Shown: positions 1 through 8,094 of the stretch, piece after piece
How positions within the stretch are numbered: position 1 is the stretch's first letter
Layout: every line of letters begins with the position of its first letter
NCBI RefSeq assembly: GCF_030730905.1
Contig: NZ_JAVAMP010000002.1
Location: 729,482-793,481, forward strand
DNA length: 64,000 nt
Direction of reading: 5' to 3'
Source of the DNA: Chengkuizengella axinellae
Lineage (GTDB): Bacteria > Bacillota > Bacilli > Paenibacillales > KCTC-33759
Translations under genes and position numbers: made by a program
Notes under the pieces: model-generated
What the model saw: the letters and a program-made list of their open reading frames with translations, nothing else
What the model was told of the DNA's origin: nothing
Databases searched by the model: none

Positions 1-1
1 T

Positions 2-352
2 TCATTTGAATTGTATGACGCCATATATTGTTATGATGTCATTCATTTGTTTTTAGCAGAAGAAAGAAAGCTTCTAATTGATAAATGTTTTAATCAACTC
101 AAGGAAAATGGTTATCTCTTTTTCACTTGCTTTTCCGAATTAGAAGATGACTTTGGAAAAGGGAATCAAGTAGAAGAGAATACTTTTGAAAGTAAACCAG
201 GAAAAATAGTTCATTATTTTACAGAAGAAGATTTAAAACATCATTTTAAAGAGGGTCATATAATAGAGACAGGTATAGTGGAAGATACATTATATTATAG
301 TAGCGGGGATATACGAAAGTATTATTTAAGGTATATTTTTGTAAAGAAATAG
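2..352 (+). CDS. SAM-dependent methyltransferase, C-terminal part (cut by window edge)
   Basis: The reading frame is open to the left edge, so the start lies outside the window. What remains (about 117 residues) looks like the second half of a class I SAM methyltransferase. A YDAIYCYDVIHLF stretch resembles the motif after the cofactor-binding core, followed by a helix (ERKLLIDKCFNQLKENG) and a strand (YLFFTCFS) as in the Rossmann-like fold. The glycine-rich SAM loop would lie upstream and cannot be checked. The substrate is unknown. A TTG at 11 could mimic a start, but residues before it continue the fold, so I treat the gene as partial. Confidence 0.7.
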   Translation, partial: SFELYDAIYCYDVIHLFLAEERKLLIDKCFNQLKENGYLFFTCFSELEDDFGKGNQVEENTFESKPGKIVHYFTEEDLKHHFKEGHIIETGIVEDTLYYSSGDIRKYYLRYIFVKK

Positions 353-377
353 AATTTAAAAGAGAAGGTTAGGTCTT

Positions 378-830
378 ATGGAATTAAGAAGAAAATATAT
401 TTTTTCAATCAGTTTAATTATTCTAATTTTTGGTTTAATAAGAGTGTATTTTTATGTCCAAAATGATCAGTATGAAGATATAATACTAACAGATCAAATG
501 ATGAATGAGTTTAGACAAATAGCATGGTCTACTCTTGATGCTAGTGAAAAAGAATATGTAATAATAGAACCTCATGAGGCAGAGGTGGAATTGATTCAAT
601 TAGATCAAAGTTCATTAATACACCCCAAATATAAAAAAATTAAAATAGGTAATAAGGTGGACATTCAAGTGGATCAAATAGCTGAAAAGAAGTTAATGAA
701 AATGAAATCTGAAGGAAAAAGTGCTGTAAAAGTGACATTAACTACGAAGTTTGATTCATGGTTGGGTTCTTATACAGTAGTAATTGATCCTAAATCTAGA
801 TATGCAGTAGGTTTTTACCCATTATTATAA
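378..830 (+). CDS. Hypothetical membrane-anchored protein
   Basis: This 150-residue protein has a basic N-terminus and one hydrophobic segment (about residues 8-27), then a mostly polar domain that should lie outside the cell. No lipobox cysteine is visible, so the segment is probably an uncleaved anchor. The C-terminal part has alternating strand-like stretches (SAVKVTLTTKFDSWLGSYTV) but I do not recognise a family. A good ribosome binding site (GAGAAGG) precedes the ATG. It lies 25 bases after the methyltransferase, but nothing shows a shared function. Confidence 0.6.
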   Translation: MELRRKYIFSISLIILIFGLIRVYFYVQNDQYEDIILTDQMMNEFRQIAWSTLDASEKEYVIIEPHEAEVELIQLDQSSLIHPKYKKIKIGNKVDIQVDQIAEKKLMKMKSEGKSAVKVTLTTKFDSWLGSYTVVIDPKSRYAVGFYPLL

Positions 831-857
831 TAAAATTGAATCCAAAACGCCTGATGA

Positions 858-880
858 TATCAAGATTCTCTTTCTTGATA
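858..880 (+). terminator. Weak hairpin between two same-strand genes
   Basis: TATCAAGA (858-865) and TCTTGATA (873-880) form an 8-bp stem with a 7-base loop. It is followed by AAAAC rather than a T run, so it is a poor intrinsic terminator. It may be a processing or attenuation hairpin ahead of the ATPase gene. Confidence 0.25.
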
Positions 881-907
881 AAACACTAACTTAGAAAGGA
901 CATTTCA

Positions 908-1627
908 ATGTATTTAAAAGAAATTATAAAATTAAATGAAAAAATAAAACATCAGAACCAATATCCATTTAACATTTCAACTATAAAAGCACTAGATACA
1001 CTACATTTAACGAAAAACGTCACTTTTTTTGTAGGGGAAAATGGTTCTGGGAAATCTACATTGCTTGAAGCCATTGCGTATCAATGTGAATTTAATACCG
1101 CAGGTGGCAGTAGAAATAATGCGTATGAATTAGATTCTTCAGAAGCAAAGTTAGGGGATTATATTCGACTGTCATGGATGCCCAAAATGAACAGAGGTTT
1201 TTTCCTTCGTGCTGAATCATTTTATCATTTTGCTTCCCACATTGATGAATTAGCTAAGGAAGACCCAGGCATATATCATGCATACGGAGGAAAGTCCCTT
1301 CACGAACAATCACATGGCGAATCGTTTTTATCTTTATTCAAAAATAGATTTGGACAATCGGGCATATATCTTTTAGATGAACCAGAAGCAGCTCTGTCCC
1401 CAGCAAGACAGCTAGCATTTTTAAGTATCATCCATGAATTACAGAAACATGCTCAGTTAATTATCGCAACACACTCACCCATTTTAATGGGTTATCCAAA
1501 TGCAGAAATCTTCAATTTTGATGAATTTCCTATTAAACAAATCAAGTATGAAGATACAAGTCATTATCAAATTTCTAGAAGGTTTTTGGAAAACCGAAAG
1601 AAAATTCTTAGAGAGCTGATAGATTAA
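908..1627 (+). CDS. AAA/ABC-type ATP-binding protein
   Basis: This is a 239-residue stand-alone P-loop ATPase with the ABC head fold. The Walker A motif GENGSGKST is at residues 43-51, a signature-like HGES at 136-139, Walker B LLDEPE at 155-160 and an H-loop ATHS at 187-190. No membrane or substrate-binding domain is present and no transporter partner lies next to it. It therefore fits the soluble 'AAA family ATPase' group rather than an importer or exporter. Members of that group serve in defence, DNA repair or unknown roles, and nothing here decides between them. The start has an AAAGGA ribosome binding site. Confidence 0.8.
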   Translation: MYLKEIIKLNEKIKHQNQYPFNISTIKALDTLHLTKNVTFFVGENGSGKSTLLEAIAYQCEFNTAGGSRNNAYELDSSEAKLGDYIRLSWMPKMNRGFFLRAESFYHFASHIDELAKEDPGIYHAYGGKSLHEQSHGESFLSLFKNRFGQSGIYLLDEPEAALSPARQLAFLSIIHELQKHAQLIIATHSPILMGYPNAEIFNFDEFPIKQIKYEDTSHYQISRRFLENRKKILRELID

Positions 1628-1674
1628 GGAAAGAGAATGGAATTTGAAAAGAAAGAAATATGACGGAGGTTTAA

Positions 1675-2532
1675 ATGTTGAAAAAGAAATCAGTTGTGTT
1701 TGGATCCCTAATACCAGTATTCATATTCGGATTTATAATTTCCTTAAATTCTGATGAGTTTGATTCTAAATTCATGATGGGAGAACCGTTTCATGTTGAT
1801 GGGCTAAATACAAATGAATCTACAATGATTATGGATTATGTTTATGATGATGTTACTGGTGATGGGATTCTCGATGATGTTATTCTTGCAGGTAGTAAAG
1901 ATACTCCTGATTCTCTTTATTCTTATGACGTTAATATTTTTGTAAAAGATGGACAGACAGATTCTTATTTAACCATCACTTCTACTGATGAATATTATCC
2001 AAATGGCTTTTCAGGTTATATTTCTAAAATAGATTTATATGATTTTACAGGAGATCAAGTAAAAGAAGTGTTGTTAATTGTAGGAACGGGCGGCACTAAG
2101 TCTGGACCCCGTGCTTTTATTTCAAGTTTTAAAGAAAGGAAACCTGTTGTTATTTTTGGTATGGAAGAAAATAGGGGAATTGATTTTGAGGGTGAGTATA
2201 TCGATGGTTTTAAAGCGAACTTGATTTCATCAAAATTAAATAAAACGATAACACTAGATTTAAGTGCAAGAAAAGAGGAATATATAGAAAAAGGTTGGTA
2301 TAACTCAGCTGGAAAACTATTATACAGTAATGCGACAGCTGAAACCTATGGTTTTTTTGATGTTCAAGTGTACGATTTTGAGTTTGATGGAGTGATGGAT
2401 TTAAAAACTTCACAGTTCATTGGTGGTATTCCTGCTGAACTACTTTCAACATTGGAATCAGTATGGAAATATGAGGATTCTGAGTGGGTAGTCGTTCGAG
2501 CAACGTATACAACTCATTTGGTGGATGAATAA
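1675..2532 (+). CDS. Exported protein with FG-GAP/VCBS-like repeats
   Basis: The 285-residue product has an N-terminal hydrophobic segment (about 6-24) and is likely exported or anchored. It has three spaced Asp-rich strand motifs: VYDDVTGDGILDDVILAG (about 56-73), LYDFTGDQVKEVLLIVG (121-137) and VYDFEFDGVMDLKT (232-245). These resemble the calcium-binding blades of FG-GAP/VCBS beta-propeller repeats found in Bacillus surface proteins. No catalytic residues are evident. A role in surface binding is inference. The ATG follows a strong GGAGG site. Confidence 0.65.
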   Translation: MLKKKSVVFGSLIPVFIFGFIISLNSDEFDSKFMMGEPFHVDGLNTNESTMIMDYVYDDVTGDGILDDVILAGSKDTPDSLYSYDVNIFVKDGQTDSYLTITSTDEYYPNGFSGYISKIDLYDFTGDQVKEVLLIVGTGGTKSGPRAFISSFKERKPVVIFGMEENRGIDFEGEYIDGFKANLISSKLNKTITLDLSARKEEYIEKGWYNSAGKLLYSNATAETYGFFDVQVYDFEFDGVMDLKTSQFIGGIPAELLSTLESVWKYEDSEWVVVRATYTTHLVDE

Positions 2533-2617
2533 CATGTAAATAGAGATTAATAATAAATTAGCTCGGAGAATAGAATTTGGATATGACCTATTGGAGTATT
2601 TAATGAGGTGGGGTTTA

Positions 2618-2956
2618 ATGGAATTCCTATTACTGTTTTATATGTTGTTTTATCACTTGTTGAAATGGTTGCTTTTTGATACAGACAGAGAAAAATTAAC
2701 TGAAATACCAAATGTTCAGGACGACTATCTTCTAGGAAGAGTAGTCATTTCTTTTATTGTTTTTGTTGCTCTTATTGTTTTGATTATGATTCCATCTCAT
2801 GAACTAGTATATAAATGGTCTATCTTCATTATGTATGGGATAGTGTTGGGATATCAGACATTTATGGAATGGAAATATTTAAAAAACTCCAAAGAGTATG
2901 TCTGTTCTCTTGGTTTTCTGCTAGTAGGTCTGGGTTCTCTTTTTGCTTGGATATGA
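2618..2956 (+). CDS. DUF4181-like small membrane protein
   Basis: I place the start at the ATG at 2618 because AGGTGG lies 6 bases ahead. An upstream TTG at 2591 has no such site. The 112-residue product has about four hydrophobic segments. The YQTFMEWKYLKNSKEYV stretch near residue 82 resembles the conserved region of DUF4181 proteins of Bacillus. The function of that family is unknown. No operon partner is obvious. Confidence 0.6.
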   Translation: MEFLLLFYMLFYHLLKWLLFDTDREKLTEIPNVQDDYLLGRVVISFIVFVALIVLIMIPSHELVYKWSIFIMYGIVLGYQTFMEWKYLKNSKEYVCSLGFLLVGLGSLFAWI

Positions 2957-3011
2957 CAAAAGATAGCATCTAAATAAAATAAATGACATTTGCTAGACAG
3001 GAGAAAAAGTT

Positions 3012-3467
3012 ATGGAACATAAATTGAAACGATTGTCTGAGAAAAATCTTAATGAAAGCACAAAATTATATATTAATGTGTTTAATGGTGAACCATGGAA
3101 TGATGGATGGAAAGAGGAAGATGCGAGGGAACGTTTATCTGATCTGTTTTTTCATCAACGTTTTTGGGGTATTGGAATATATGATAGAGAAAATAATATA
3201 GTTGGTTTTATTTTGGGATACACTCAAAAATGGTTAGATCAATATCATTTTTATTTGAATGAAATGTGCGTGAAACAACCACTGCAAGGTAAAGGAATTG
3301 GTGCAAAATTATTAGCCTCATTAGAAATTCATTGTAATAAAAATAATATAAATCGTATATATCTGTTGACAGCTAGAGTTGGACAGGCGGAGGCGTTTTA
3401 CAAGAAAAATGGTTATTATGTAAGTCCTAAGATGATTATGATGTCAAAAAGATTAGAGAATATTTAA
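3012..3467 (+). CDS. GNAT family N-acetyltransferase
   Basis: The 151-residue product fits a single GNAT domain. The acetyl-CoA-binding motif A reads QGKGIGAKLL (about residues 94-103), with the preceding strand FYLNEMCVKQPLQ and a C-terminal VGQAEAFYKKNGY segment typical of motif B. The acceptor (small molecule, peptide or antibiotic) cannot be told from the sequence. A GGAG ribosome binding site precedes the ATG. It sits among other small-molecule-modifying genes, including another GNAT at 4710 and kinases at 5311 and 6319. Confidence 0.85.
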   Translation: MEHKLKRLSEKNLNESTKLYINVFNGEPWNDGWKEEDARERLSDLFFHQRFWGIGIYDRENNIVGFILGYTQKWLDQYHFYLNEMCVKQPLQGKGIGAKLLASLEIHCNKNNINRIYLLTARVGQAEAFYKKNGYYVSPKMIMMSKRLENI

Positions 3468-3496
3468 TCTCTATATTTATAAAGGTAGGAAGGTTA

Positions 3497-4101
3497 ATGA
3501 AGTTAAAATTAAAGATTATGATCATGCTTATGGTGATTGCTTTTCTTACAGGTTGTATTAAAGAAGTAGATTATTCTAAAGAAATGAATGAATTGACTCA
3601 AATGAATAATCGTCTTATTGAAGAAAATGAACAATTGAAACTTGACCTTGAAGAATCAGATAAGAAAATTTCTAAATTACAACATGAATTACAATGGATT
3701 AAAAAAGAAGATTTTGATTCTTTAGATCAACTTGATTCTATAAAAGTAGATATTTTTAAAATGACTTGGTCCCCTGACAAACTAAATCTTGCTTTTGTAA
3801 AAGGAAATAATGAGAATGGGCAAATGTACTTATGGAACAATGAAGAGAATGTCCATAAAATAATAGAAGGTGTAAACGATCTAATAGCAGAATTTATTTG
3901 GTCACCACAATTGATTTGATTTTATATGATGTTGAAAAAGATCATGAAATCATGATTAAGCAGGGAACACCCGACTACTATTTCATGCCTTTGGAAGAAA
4001 AGGAAGATGGAACAATCATGTATAGGAAAATATATTTTGACATCAATATTGAAATGGAATTGCATGAATATAAATATGAATTGATAAAAAGCATAAATTG
4101 A
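3497..4101 (+). pseudogene. Broken lipoprotein gene with coiled coil and WD40/TolB-like blade
   Basis: The first frame (3497-3919) encodes a lipoprotein signal with lipobox LTGC (Cys at residue 20), a coiled coil (about 30-72) and a blade-like segment FKMTWSPDKLNLAFVKG. It breaks after a second FIWSP repeat near 3905. Translation resumes in another frame (3898-4101) with TTIDLILYDVEKDHEIMIKQG, which would continue the second blade. The expected residues between the two parts are missing, so a small deletion with frameshift is the simplest reading. The intact form would be an anchored beta-propeller lipoprotein. A sequencing error is an alternative. Confidence 0.55.
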
Positions 4102-4122
4102 AAATTTGAGAGAGGTCTTGAT

Positions 4123-4671
4123 ATGGAAATGTATTTATATCATTATTATGAAAAATCTCAAGGACCATTTAAAAGCTTGTCTGATCTGAACATGCAAGAA
4201 GCTGAACAAATACAAAATCTTATTAGAAAAGAAGGTACACTTTTTGCGAGTAATAGATCTGAAAATTACATACAAATTCGTTTTGAATTAGAAGCATTAG
4301 CAAGAAGACTATTTATAAAAAAAGGGGGTAAACCTGTTAATAAATCCCCACATTATATGACATTGGGAGCATGTCCTTGGATTAAAACTTGGTATGTAAG
4401 TGGAGAAGAAATAAAAATAAATGTAAATGAATTTGAACCAAAAACAATTAGCTTTACTTACGGTGACTTGTTTCCAACTATGAGATTTGATGATGATAAG
4501 TCTTATCGTAAGATGATTTATACATTAGAAGAAATTGAAGAAATCATTGAAATATATGGATTGCCACAAGAATGGAATGAGGATGGTGCAAAAGGACCTG
4601 AAAGATACATTGAGGTACAAATATGGGATCATAAACCTCTAACAAAATATGAAAATAATATATTAAATTAA
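4123..4671 (+). CDS. Conserved hypothetical protein (YHYYEKSQGPF type)
   Basis: The 182-residue product is soluble, with no signal or membrane segment. It begins MEMYLYHYYEKSQGPFKSLS, a pattern I associate with uncharacterised Firmicutes proteins of similar size. It has helical middle parts and a strand-rich stretch around FTYGDLFPTMRFDD. No catalytic motif is recognisable and I do not assign a function. The ribosome binding site GAGAGG is good. The spacing to its neighbours suggests separate translation units. Confidence 0.6.
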   Translation: MEMYLYHYYEKSQGPFKSLSDLNMQEAEQIQNLIRKEGTLFASNRSENYIQIRFELEALARRLFIKKGGKPVNKSPHYMTLGACPWIKTWYVSGEEIKINVNEFEPKTISFTYGDLFPTMRFDDDKSYRKMIYTLEEIEEIIEIYGLPQEWNEDGAKGPERYIEVQIWDHKPLTKYENNILN

Positions 4672-4709
4672 AATGATATAGTCAAAACCAAGCATTTGGA
4701 GGAAATATC

Positions 4710-5258
4710 ATGAAAATCACTTTAGAATTGATTAATGAATTAGATTTTTCAAAAATAGTTGATATTGTAAACGAATATGATTCTGATTTTTTGGTTCAAT
4801 GGGCAGGATTGACTTATAAATATCCATTATCTGTTGAGCAAATGGAAGAGCATTATAACCGAGGAATAAACACTAAAGAAGGTAATGCTTATGTATATAA
4901 AATTAAAGATACTGAGTTAGGACGTTTTATAGGTTCAATTCAATTGGCAAGATTTGATGAAGCAAAGAAAGAAGCTGTCATTGGTAGATTTATCATTGAT
5001 AATAAATTCAGAGGCAAAGGTATAGGACAAGCAGCACTTAAACATCTAGTTAGACTTGGATTTGAACAATTTGAATTAAATAGATTGAAACTTAATGTTT
5101 TTCATATCAATAAGGGTGCAATAAAGTGTTATGAGAAAGTAGGTTTCCAACAAATAGATGTAAATCCAAAATTGTACAAGTCTAGTACTGGTGAGTGGTG
5201 GGATCAAATTCAAATGCTTTTAAGTAAAAAAGAATGGATACATAATCAAAAGAAATGA
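4710..5258 (+). CDS. GNAT family N-acetyltransferase, RimJ/RimL-like
   Basis: The 182-residue protein matches the longer RimJ/RimL-type GNAT layout. It has the FRGKGIGQAALKHLVRLGF motif A (about residues 99-117), then the strand NRLKLNVFHINKGAIKCYEKVGF, which carries the motif B Asn and Tyr typical of this group. Such enzymes acetylate protein N-termini or small molecules; which one applies here is not visible. The start follows a TGGAGG site. It is unrelated at the motif level to the shorter GNAT at 3012. Confidence 0.85.
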   Translation: MKITLELINELDFSKIVDIVNEYDSDFLVQWAGLTYKYPLSVEQMEEHYNRGINTKEGNAYVYKIKDTELGRFIGSIQLARFDEAKKEAVIGRFIIDNKFRGKGIGQAALKHLVRLGFEQFELNRLKLNVFHINKGAIKCYEKVGFQQIDVNPKLYKSSTGEWWDQIQMLLSKKEWIHNQKK

Positions 5259-5310
5259 CAAATAAGGTGTGTTTTTTGTGAACTAACATAACGATAGGCG
5301 GGAAGACAAA

Positions 5311-6312
5311 ATGGGAATGAATAAGATGAAAGATTCAAATAAAGATATAATATTGGACAAGTTGTCAATGTTATATCATATTCCAATCACAAACATTAAA
5401 AAAATAGGAGGGTTTGAGAATACTGTCTATGAATTAAATGATAAAAAGAGGGATTTTATCATCAGATTAACAGATTCTTCACATCGTTCTATGGAAATGA
5501 TATGTGCAGAGTTAGATTGGATCAACTATCTACACAATCATGGTGTATCAATAGCAAGGTCAGTAGCTTTTACAAATGGAAAATTAGTAGAAATAATAAA
5601 AAATGCAGATAAAATCTTGTATGTCACCACATTTGAGAAAGCAGAGGGAGGACATCTTACAGAAAAAGAGTGGAATTTTGATGTTGTTCAGAAATTAGGT
5701 CAAACGCTAGGGAAGATGCATTATTTATCAAAACATTATCAACCCACTCAGCAAGTTCAAAGACCACAATGGTATGATAGTGAATATATTCAAGAAACAA
5801 TAGAGACCCTGCAAGAATCTGAAGAAGTATTGCTTAATTTTAAAGAAGTACTCGATCAGTTAAAAGAACTTCCCCGAGACAAAGATTCATTTGGATTAAT
5901 ACATGCAGATCTTCATTATGGCAATTTCTTTATAAACAAAAATGAAATAAAGGTTTTCGATTTTGACGATAGTGTATATAAATGGTTCATTTATGATATT
6001 GCAATTATCCTTTTTTATTCAGTATGGCTGCCTTGGATTGAAAAAGATAAAGAATCTATTGCCAAAGAGTTTTTGGAACATTTTTTATATGGATATGAAC
6101 AAGAAAATCACTTGGATCTATTCTGGTTTAAAAACCTCAACCTTTTCTTGAAATATAAAGAAATTGAATTTTATACTTTACTCAAAGAGATAGAGGAAGA
6201 CGATTTGTATGGTTGGGAGAAGGAATTTATGAAAAACAGAAAATCTTTGATCGAAGATAATATTCCACATCTTGATATAGACTTTCAAAAATTAGTAATG
6301 GAAAGGAATTGA
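5311..6312 (+). CDS. Aminoglycoside phosphotransferase (APH)-fold kinase
   Basis: The 333-residue product shows the APH/choline-kinase fold. A nucleotide-loop region lies near GGFENTVYEL (about 32-41). The Brenner motif is LIHADLHYGNFF (catalytic Asp and following Asn) around residues 194-206, and the metal-binding Asp is in VFDFDDS about 15 residues later. This subgroup contains homoserine-kinase-like and small-alcohol kinases as well as resistance enzymes, so the substrate is open. The next gene, 6 bases downstream, has the same fold and may be co-transcribed. Confidence 0.8.
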   Translation: MGMNKMKDSNKDIILDKLSMLYHIPITNIKKIGGFENTVYELNDKKRDFIIRLTDSSHRSMEMICAELDWINYLHNHGVSIARSVAFTNGKLVEIIKNADKILYVTTFEKAEGGHLTEKEWNFDVVQKLGQTLGKMHYLSKHYQPTQQVQRPQWYDSEYIQETIETLQESEEVLLNFKEVLDQLKELPRDKDSFGLIHADLHYGNFFINKNEIKVFDFDDSVYKWFIYDIAIILFYSVWLPWIEKDKESIAKEFLEHFLYGYEQENHLDLFWFKNLNLFLKYKEIEFYTLLKEIEEDDLYGWEKEFMKNRKSLIEDNIPHLDIDFQKLVMERN

Positions 6313-6318
6313 AGTGAC

Positions 6319-7194
6319 TTGCATCTGGATTCATTATTTAATAAACCTATTTTATCTCAGGTTGACTTAGGAGGTCATGCCAGTCATGTTTGGTTAGTTA
6401 AAACCTTGGATGAAGAAGTGGTTGTAAGAGCTTCAGGAGTGAACGATGAGATTGAAGTCCCTTTTCTAGATGCTTGCAGACAATTATATGGAACTTATAT
6501 TAACAATACATTCGATTTAGAGTTTATAAACAAAGAAATTGAAAGTTTAAGTTCGATACCAATACCACAGGTATTACGTAAAGGAATGGTAGATGGTTTT
6601 CAAGTGGTTGTTGTAGAGAGAATGAATGGGAGTTCCTTTCAATTTCCAAACCAGCCTTCATTAATGTTAGAGAGATTTGGGGAATCCTTAGCAAAAATAC
6701 ACAGTAAAAAGTTTAAAGAATGTGGGAATGTTATAGGGACTTTCAGATATCCTGTTGACCAATTCCATAAACGTTTAATTGAAATAATACAAGTTATAGT
6801 TGAGAAACACTACAAAAATGAGAAACAAATTAAACTAGAATTTAAAACAATGCTTGAAATCTTAAAACAACTACCGTCACCTAAATATGCATCATATATC
6901 ATGGTTGATATGGATTCAAGGCAGTTATTGTCAAATGGTCAGCAAATTACAGCTATTGTAGATACTGAGGCATATGTAATTGCCCCTAGAGAACTGGATC
7001 TGATTTCTTTAGAATGCAGCTTTGATTTAAATGCGGCAGCTGCTTTTAAAAAGGGTTATGAATCTGTATTAAGTTTTCCTGATCTATCTCCATATCGAGA
7101 AGTATATCGCTATTTTTATAGATTATTGCAAGTAAAAGGTCCCATTGATTATACTGATTGGATGTCAAAACCATCTTACTTTGAACAGAAATAA
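6319..7194 (+). CDS. APH-fold phosphotransferase-like protein with altered catalytic motif
   Basis: The 291-residue product resembles the APH family, with KIHSKK-like helix features, VVVERMNG as the hinge and ITAIVDTEAYVIAPRELDL as the metal-binding segment. In place of the usual HxDxxxxN it has VDMDSRQLL (about residues 195-203), so the first His and the Asn are not seen. It may be a divergent kinase or a non-catalytic relative. The start is a TTG 6 bases after the previous stop, with AAAGGA about 13 bases ahead, so the exact start is uncertain. Confidence 0.65.
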   Translation: MHLDSLFNKPILSQVDLGGHASHVWLVKTLDEEVVVRASGVNDEIEVPFLDACRQLYGTYINNTFDLEFINKEIESLSSIPIPQVLRKGMVDGFQVVVVERMNGSSFQFPNQPSLMLERFGESLAKIHSKKFKECGNVIGTFRYPVDQFHKRLIEIIQVIVEKHYKNEKQIKLEFKTMLEILKQLPSPKYASYIMVDMDSRQLLSNGQQITAIVDTEAYVIAPRELDLISLECSFDLNAAAAFKKGYESVLSFPDLSPYREVYRYFYRLLQVKGPIDYTDWMSKPSYFEQK

Positions 7195-7202
7195 TCAAAG
7201 GG

Positions 7203-7420
7203 ATGATATTGAAAAAAATAGGTTTTATTCTGATTTTTCTTTCATTTTTTTTTACGGGCTGATTTTTATCGTTCCTTTTGTAAATATAACCACAGGGTTT
7301 AAAGCAGCAGTAACAGGTGGCCTCATCATTGTTGGTGAAGTGTCATTTTGGGTTGGGGGATTGATATTGGGTAGTGAAGTAGTAAAGAAGTATAGGTCAT
7401 TTTTTAATACAGATGCTTAG
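7203..7420 (+). pseudogene. Frameshifted small membrane protein (transporter-suffix-like)
   Basis: From ATG 7203 (or TTG 7209) the frame reads MILKKIGFILIFLSFFF and then hits a stop. In the next frame the protein continues naturally as YGLIFIVPFVN, followed by a second membrane helix (about LIIVGEVSFWVGGLIL) and a basic end. The shift lies in a run of nine T at 7245-7253; ten T would restore one 73-residue two-helix protein. This resembles short 'transporter suffix' proteins. Real mutation, slippage-based switching or an assembly homopolymer error are all possible. Confidence 0.6.
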
Positions 7421-7569
7421 AGTGAAATATGTGAAGGTTAAGGATTGAAAATAATACTATGTAAATTTCCTTTAATAAACAATGCATACATAGAATGATA
7501 ATTCAGTTGCGTATATAATTAAAATAACACAGTTACTTGATTCGTGTATCTATAAAGGAGAGACTTGAA

Positions 7570-7764
7570 TTGGAATTCATTCAATTTTAAAATGGATTTT
7601 TATTAGATGCAGCTAGACTACTAGCAGCTCGTCACCAGGCTGAACGAAAAAGAATCCCAGCACTGCCATTCCAATTTGAACAGCAAGAGGCTGCACTAAA
7701 GGCTGTTGAGACAGTATGGGAAAAAGAGAATACAGATGGTATAGCTGTTTTTGAAAATATGTGA
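7570..7764 (+). pseudogene. N-terminal remnant of a GNAT acetyltransferase
   Basis: A strong site (AAGGAGA, 7556-7562) precedes a TTG at 7570. The frame reads LEFIQF, then an in-frame TAA at 7588-7590 where a Lys or Gln would fit, then continues NGFLLDAARLLAARHQAERK and on to GIAVFENM before a TGA at 7762. The pattern matches the N-terminal helix region of a GNAT-type acetyltransferase. The acetyl-CoA motif is absent, so both a nonsense change and loss of the rest of the gene are inferred. Confidence 0.55.
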
Positions 7765-8094
7765 TCTCACAGATCAAACGGAAAGACATCTTTATAATCC
7801 AGATTGATTTATCAAAGATTTTGTTCCTTATTACTTTTCCAATGTTTAATGAAAATAGAGGAATACAAGGGTCTTATTTCGAAATTTGTATTGAAGTTGT
7901 AGCCTATTTTATTATATTTTCAATAGTTGATTCAAATAAGACCCTTAAATCTCCTTATTATTTAAATATATCTCTGTTTAACTATATTCAGGAAACTCGA
8001 TGAGTACAGATTACAATTTGTATTAAATCATAGACATTCTGAATTGACTTTTGTATATAATTTTGAATATTCCGAGTTATTAGCTTGAGAAGTT
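7765..8094 (+). other. Intergenic tract with a 13-bp inverted repeat, no gene supported
   Basis: The 330 bases between the GNAT remnant and the end of the PutR-like gene carry only weak, compositionally odd frames. AAGGGTCTTATTT (7867-7879) and AAATAAGACCCTT (7934-7946) are perfect inverted copies 54 bases apart. The spacing is too long for an ordinary terminator, and the repeat may be a remnant of a small palindromic element. Confidence 0.4.

Noticed and set aside
1..7200. Integrated mobile island
   Set aside because: The accessory gene mix is suggestive, but no integrase, transposase, tRNA or direct repeat was found and codon use looks like the rest.
7761..8003. 80-codon frame after the GNAT remnant
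   Set aside because: It starts with GTG without a ribosome binding site, has Ile/Phe-rich composition typical of AT-rich noise, and contains the inverted repeat.
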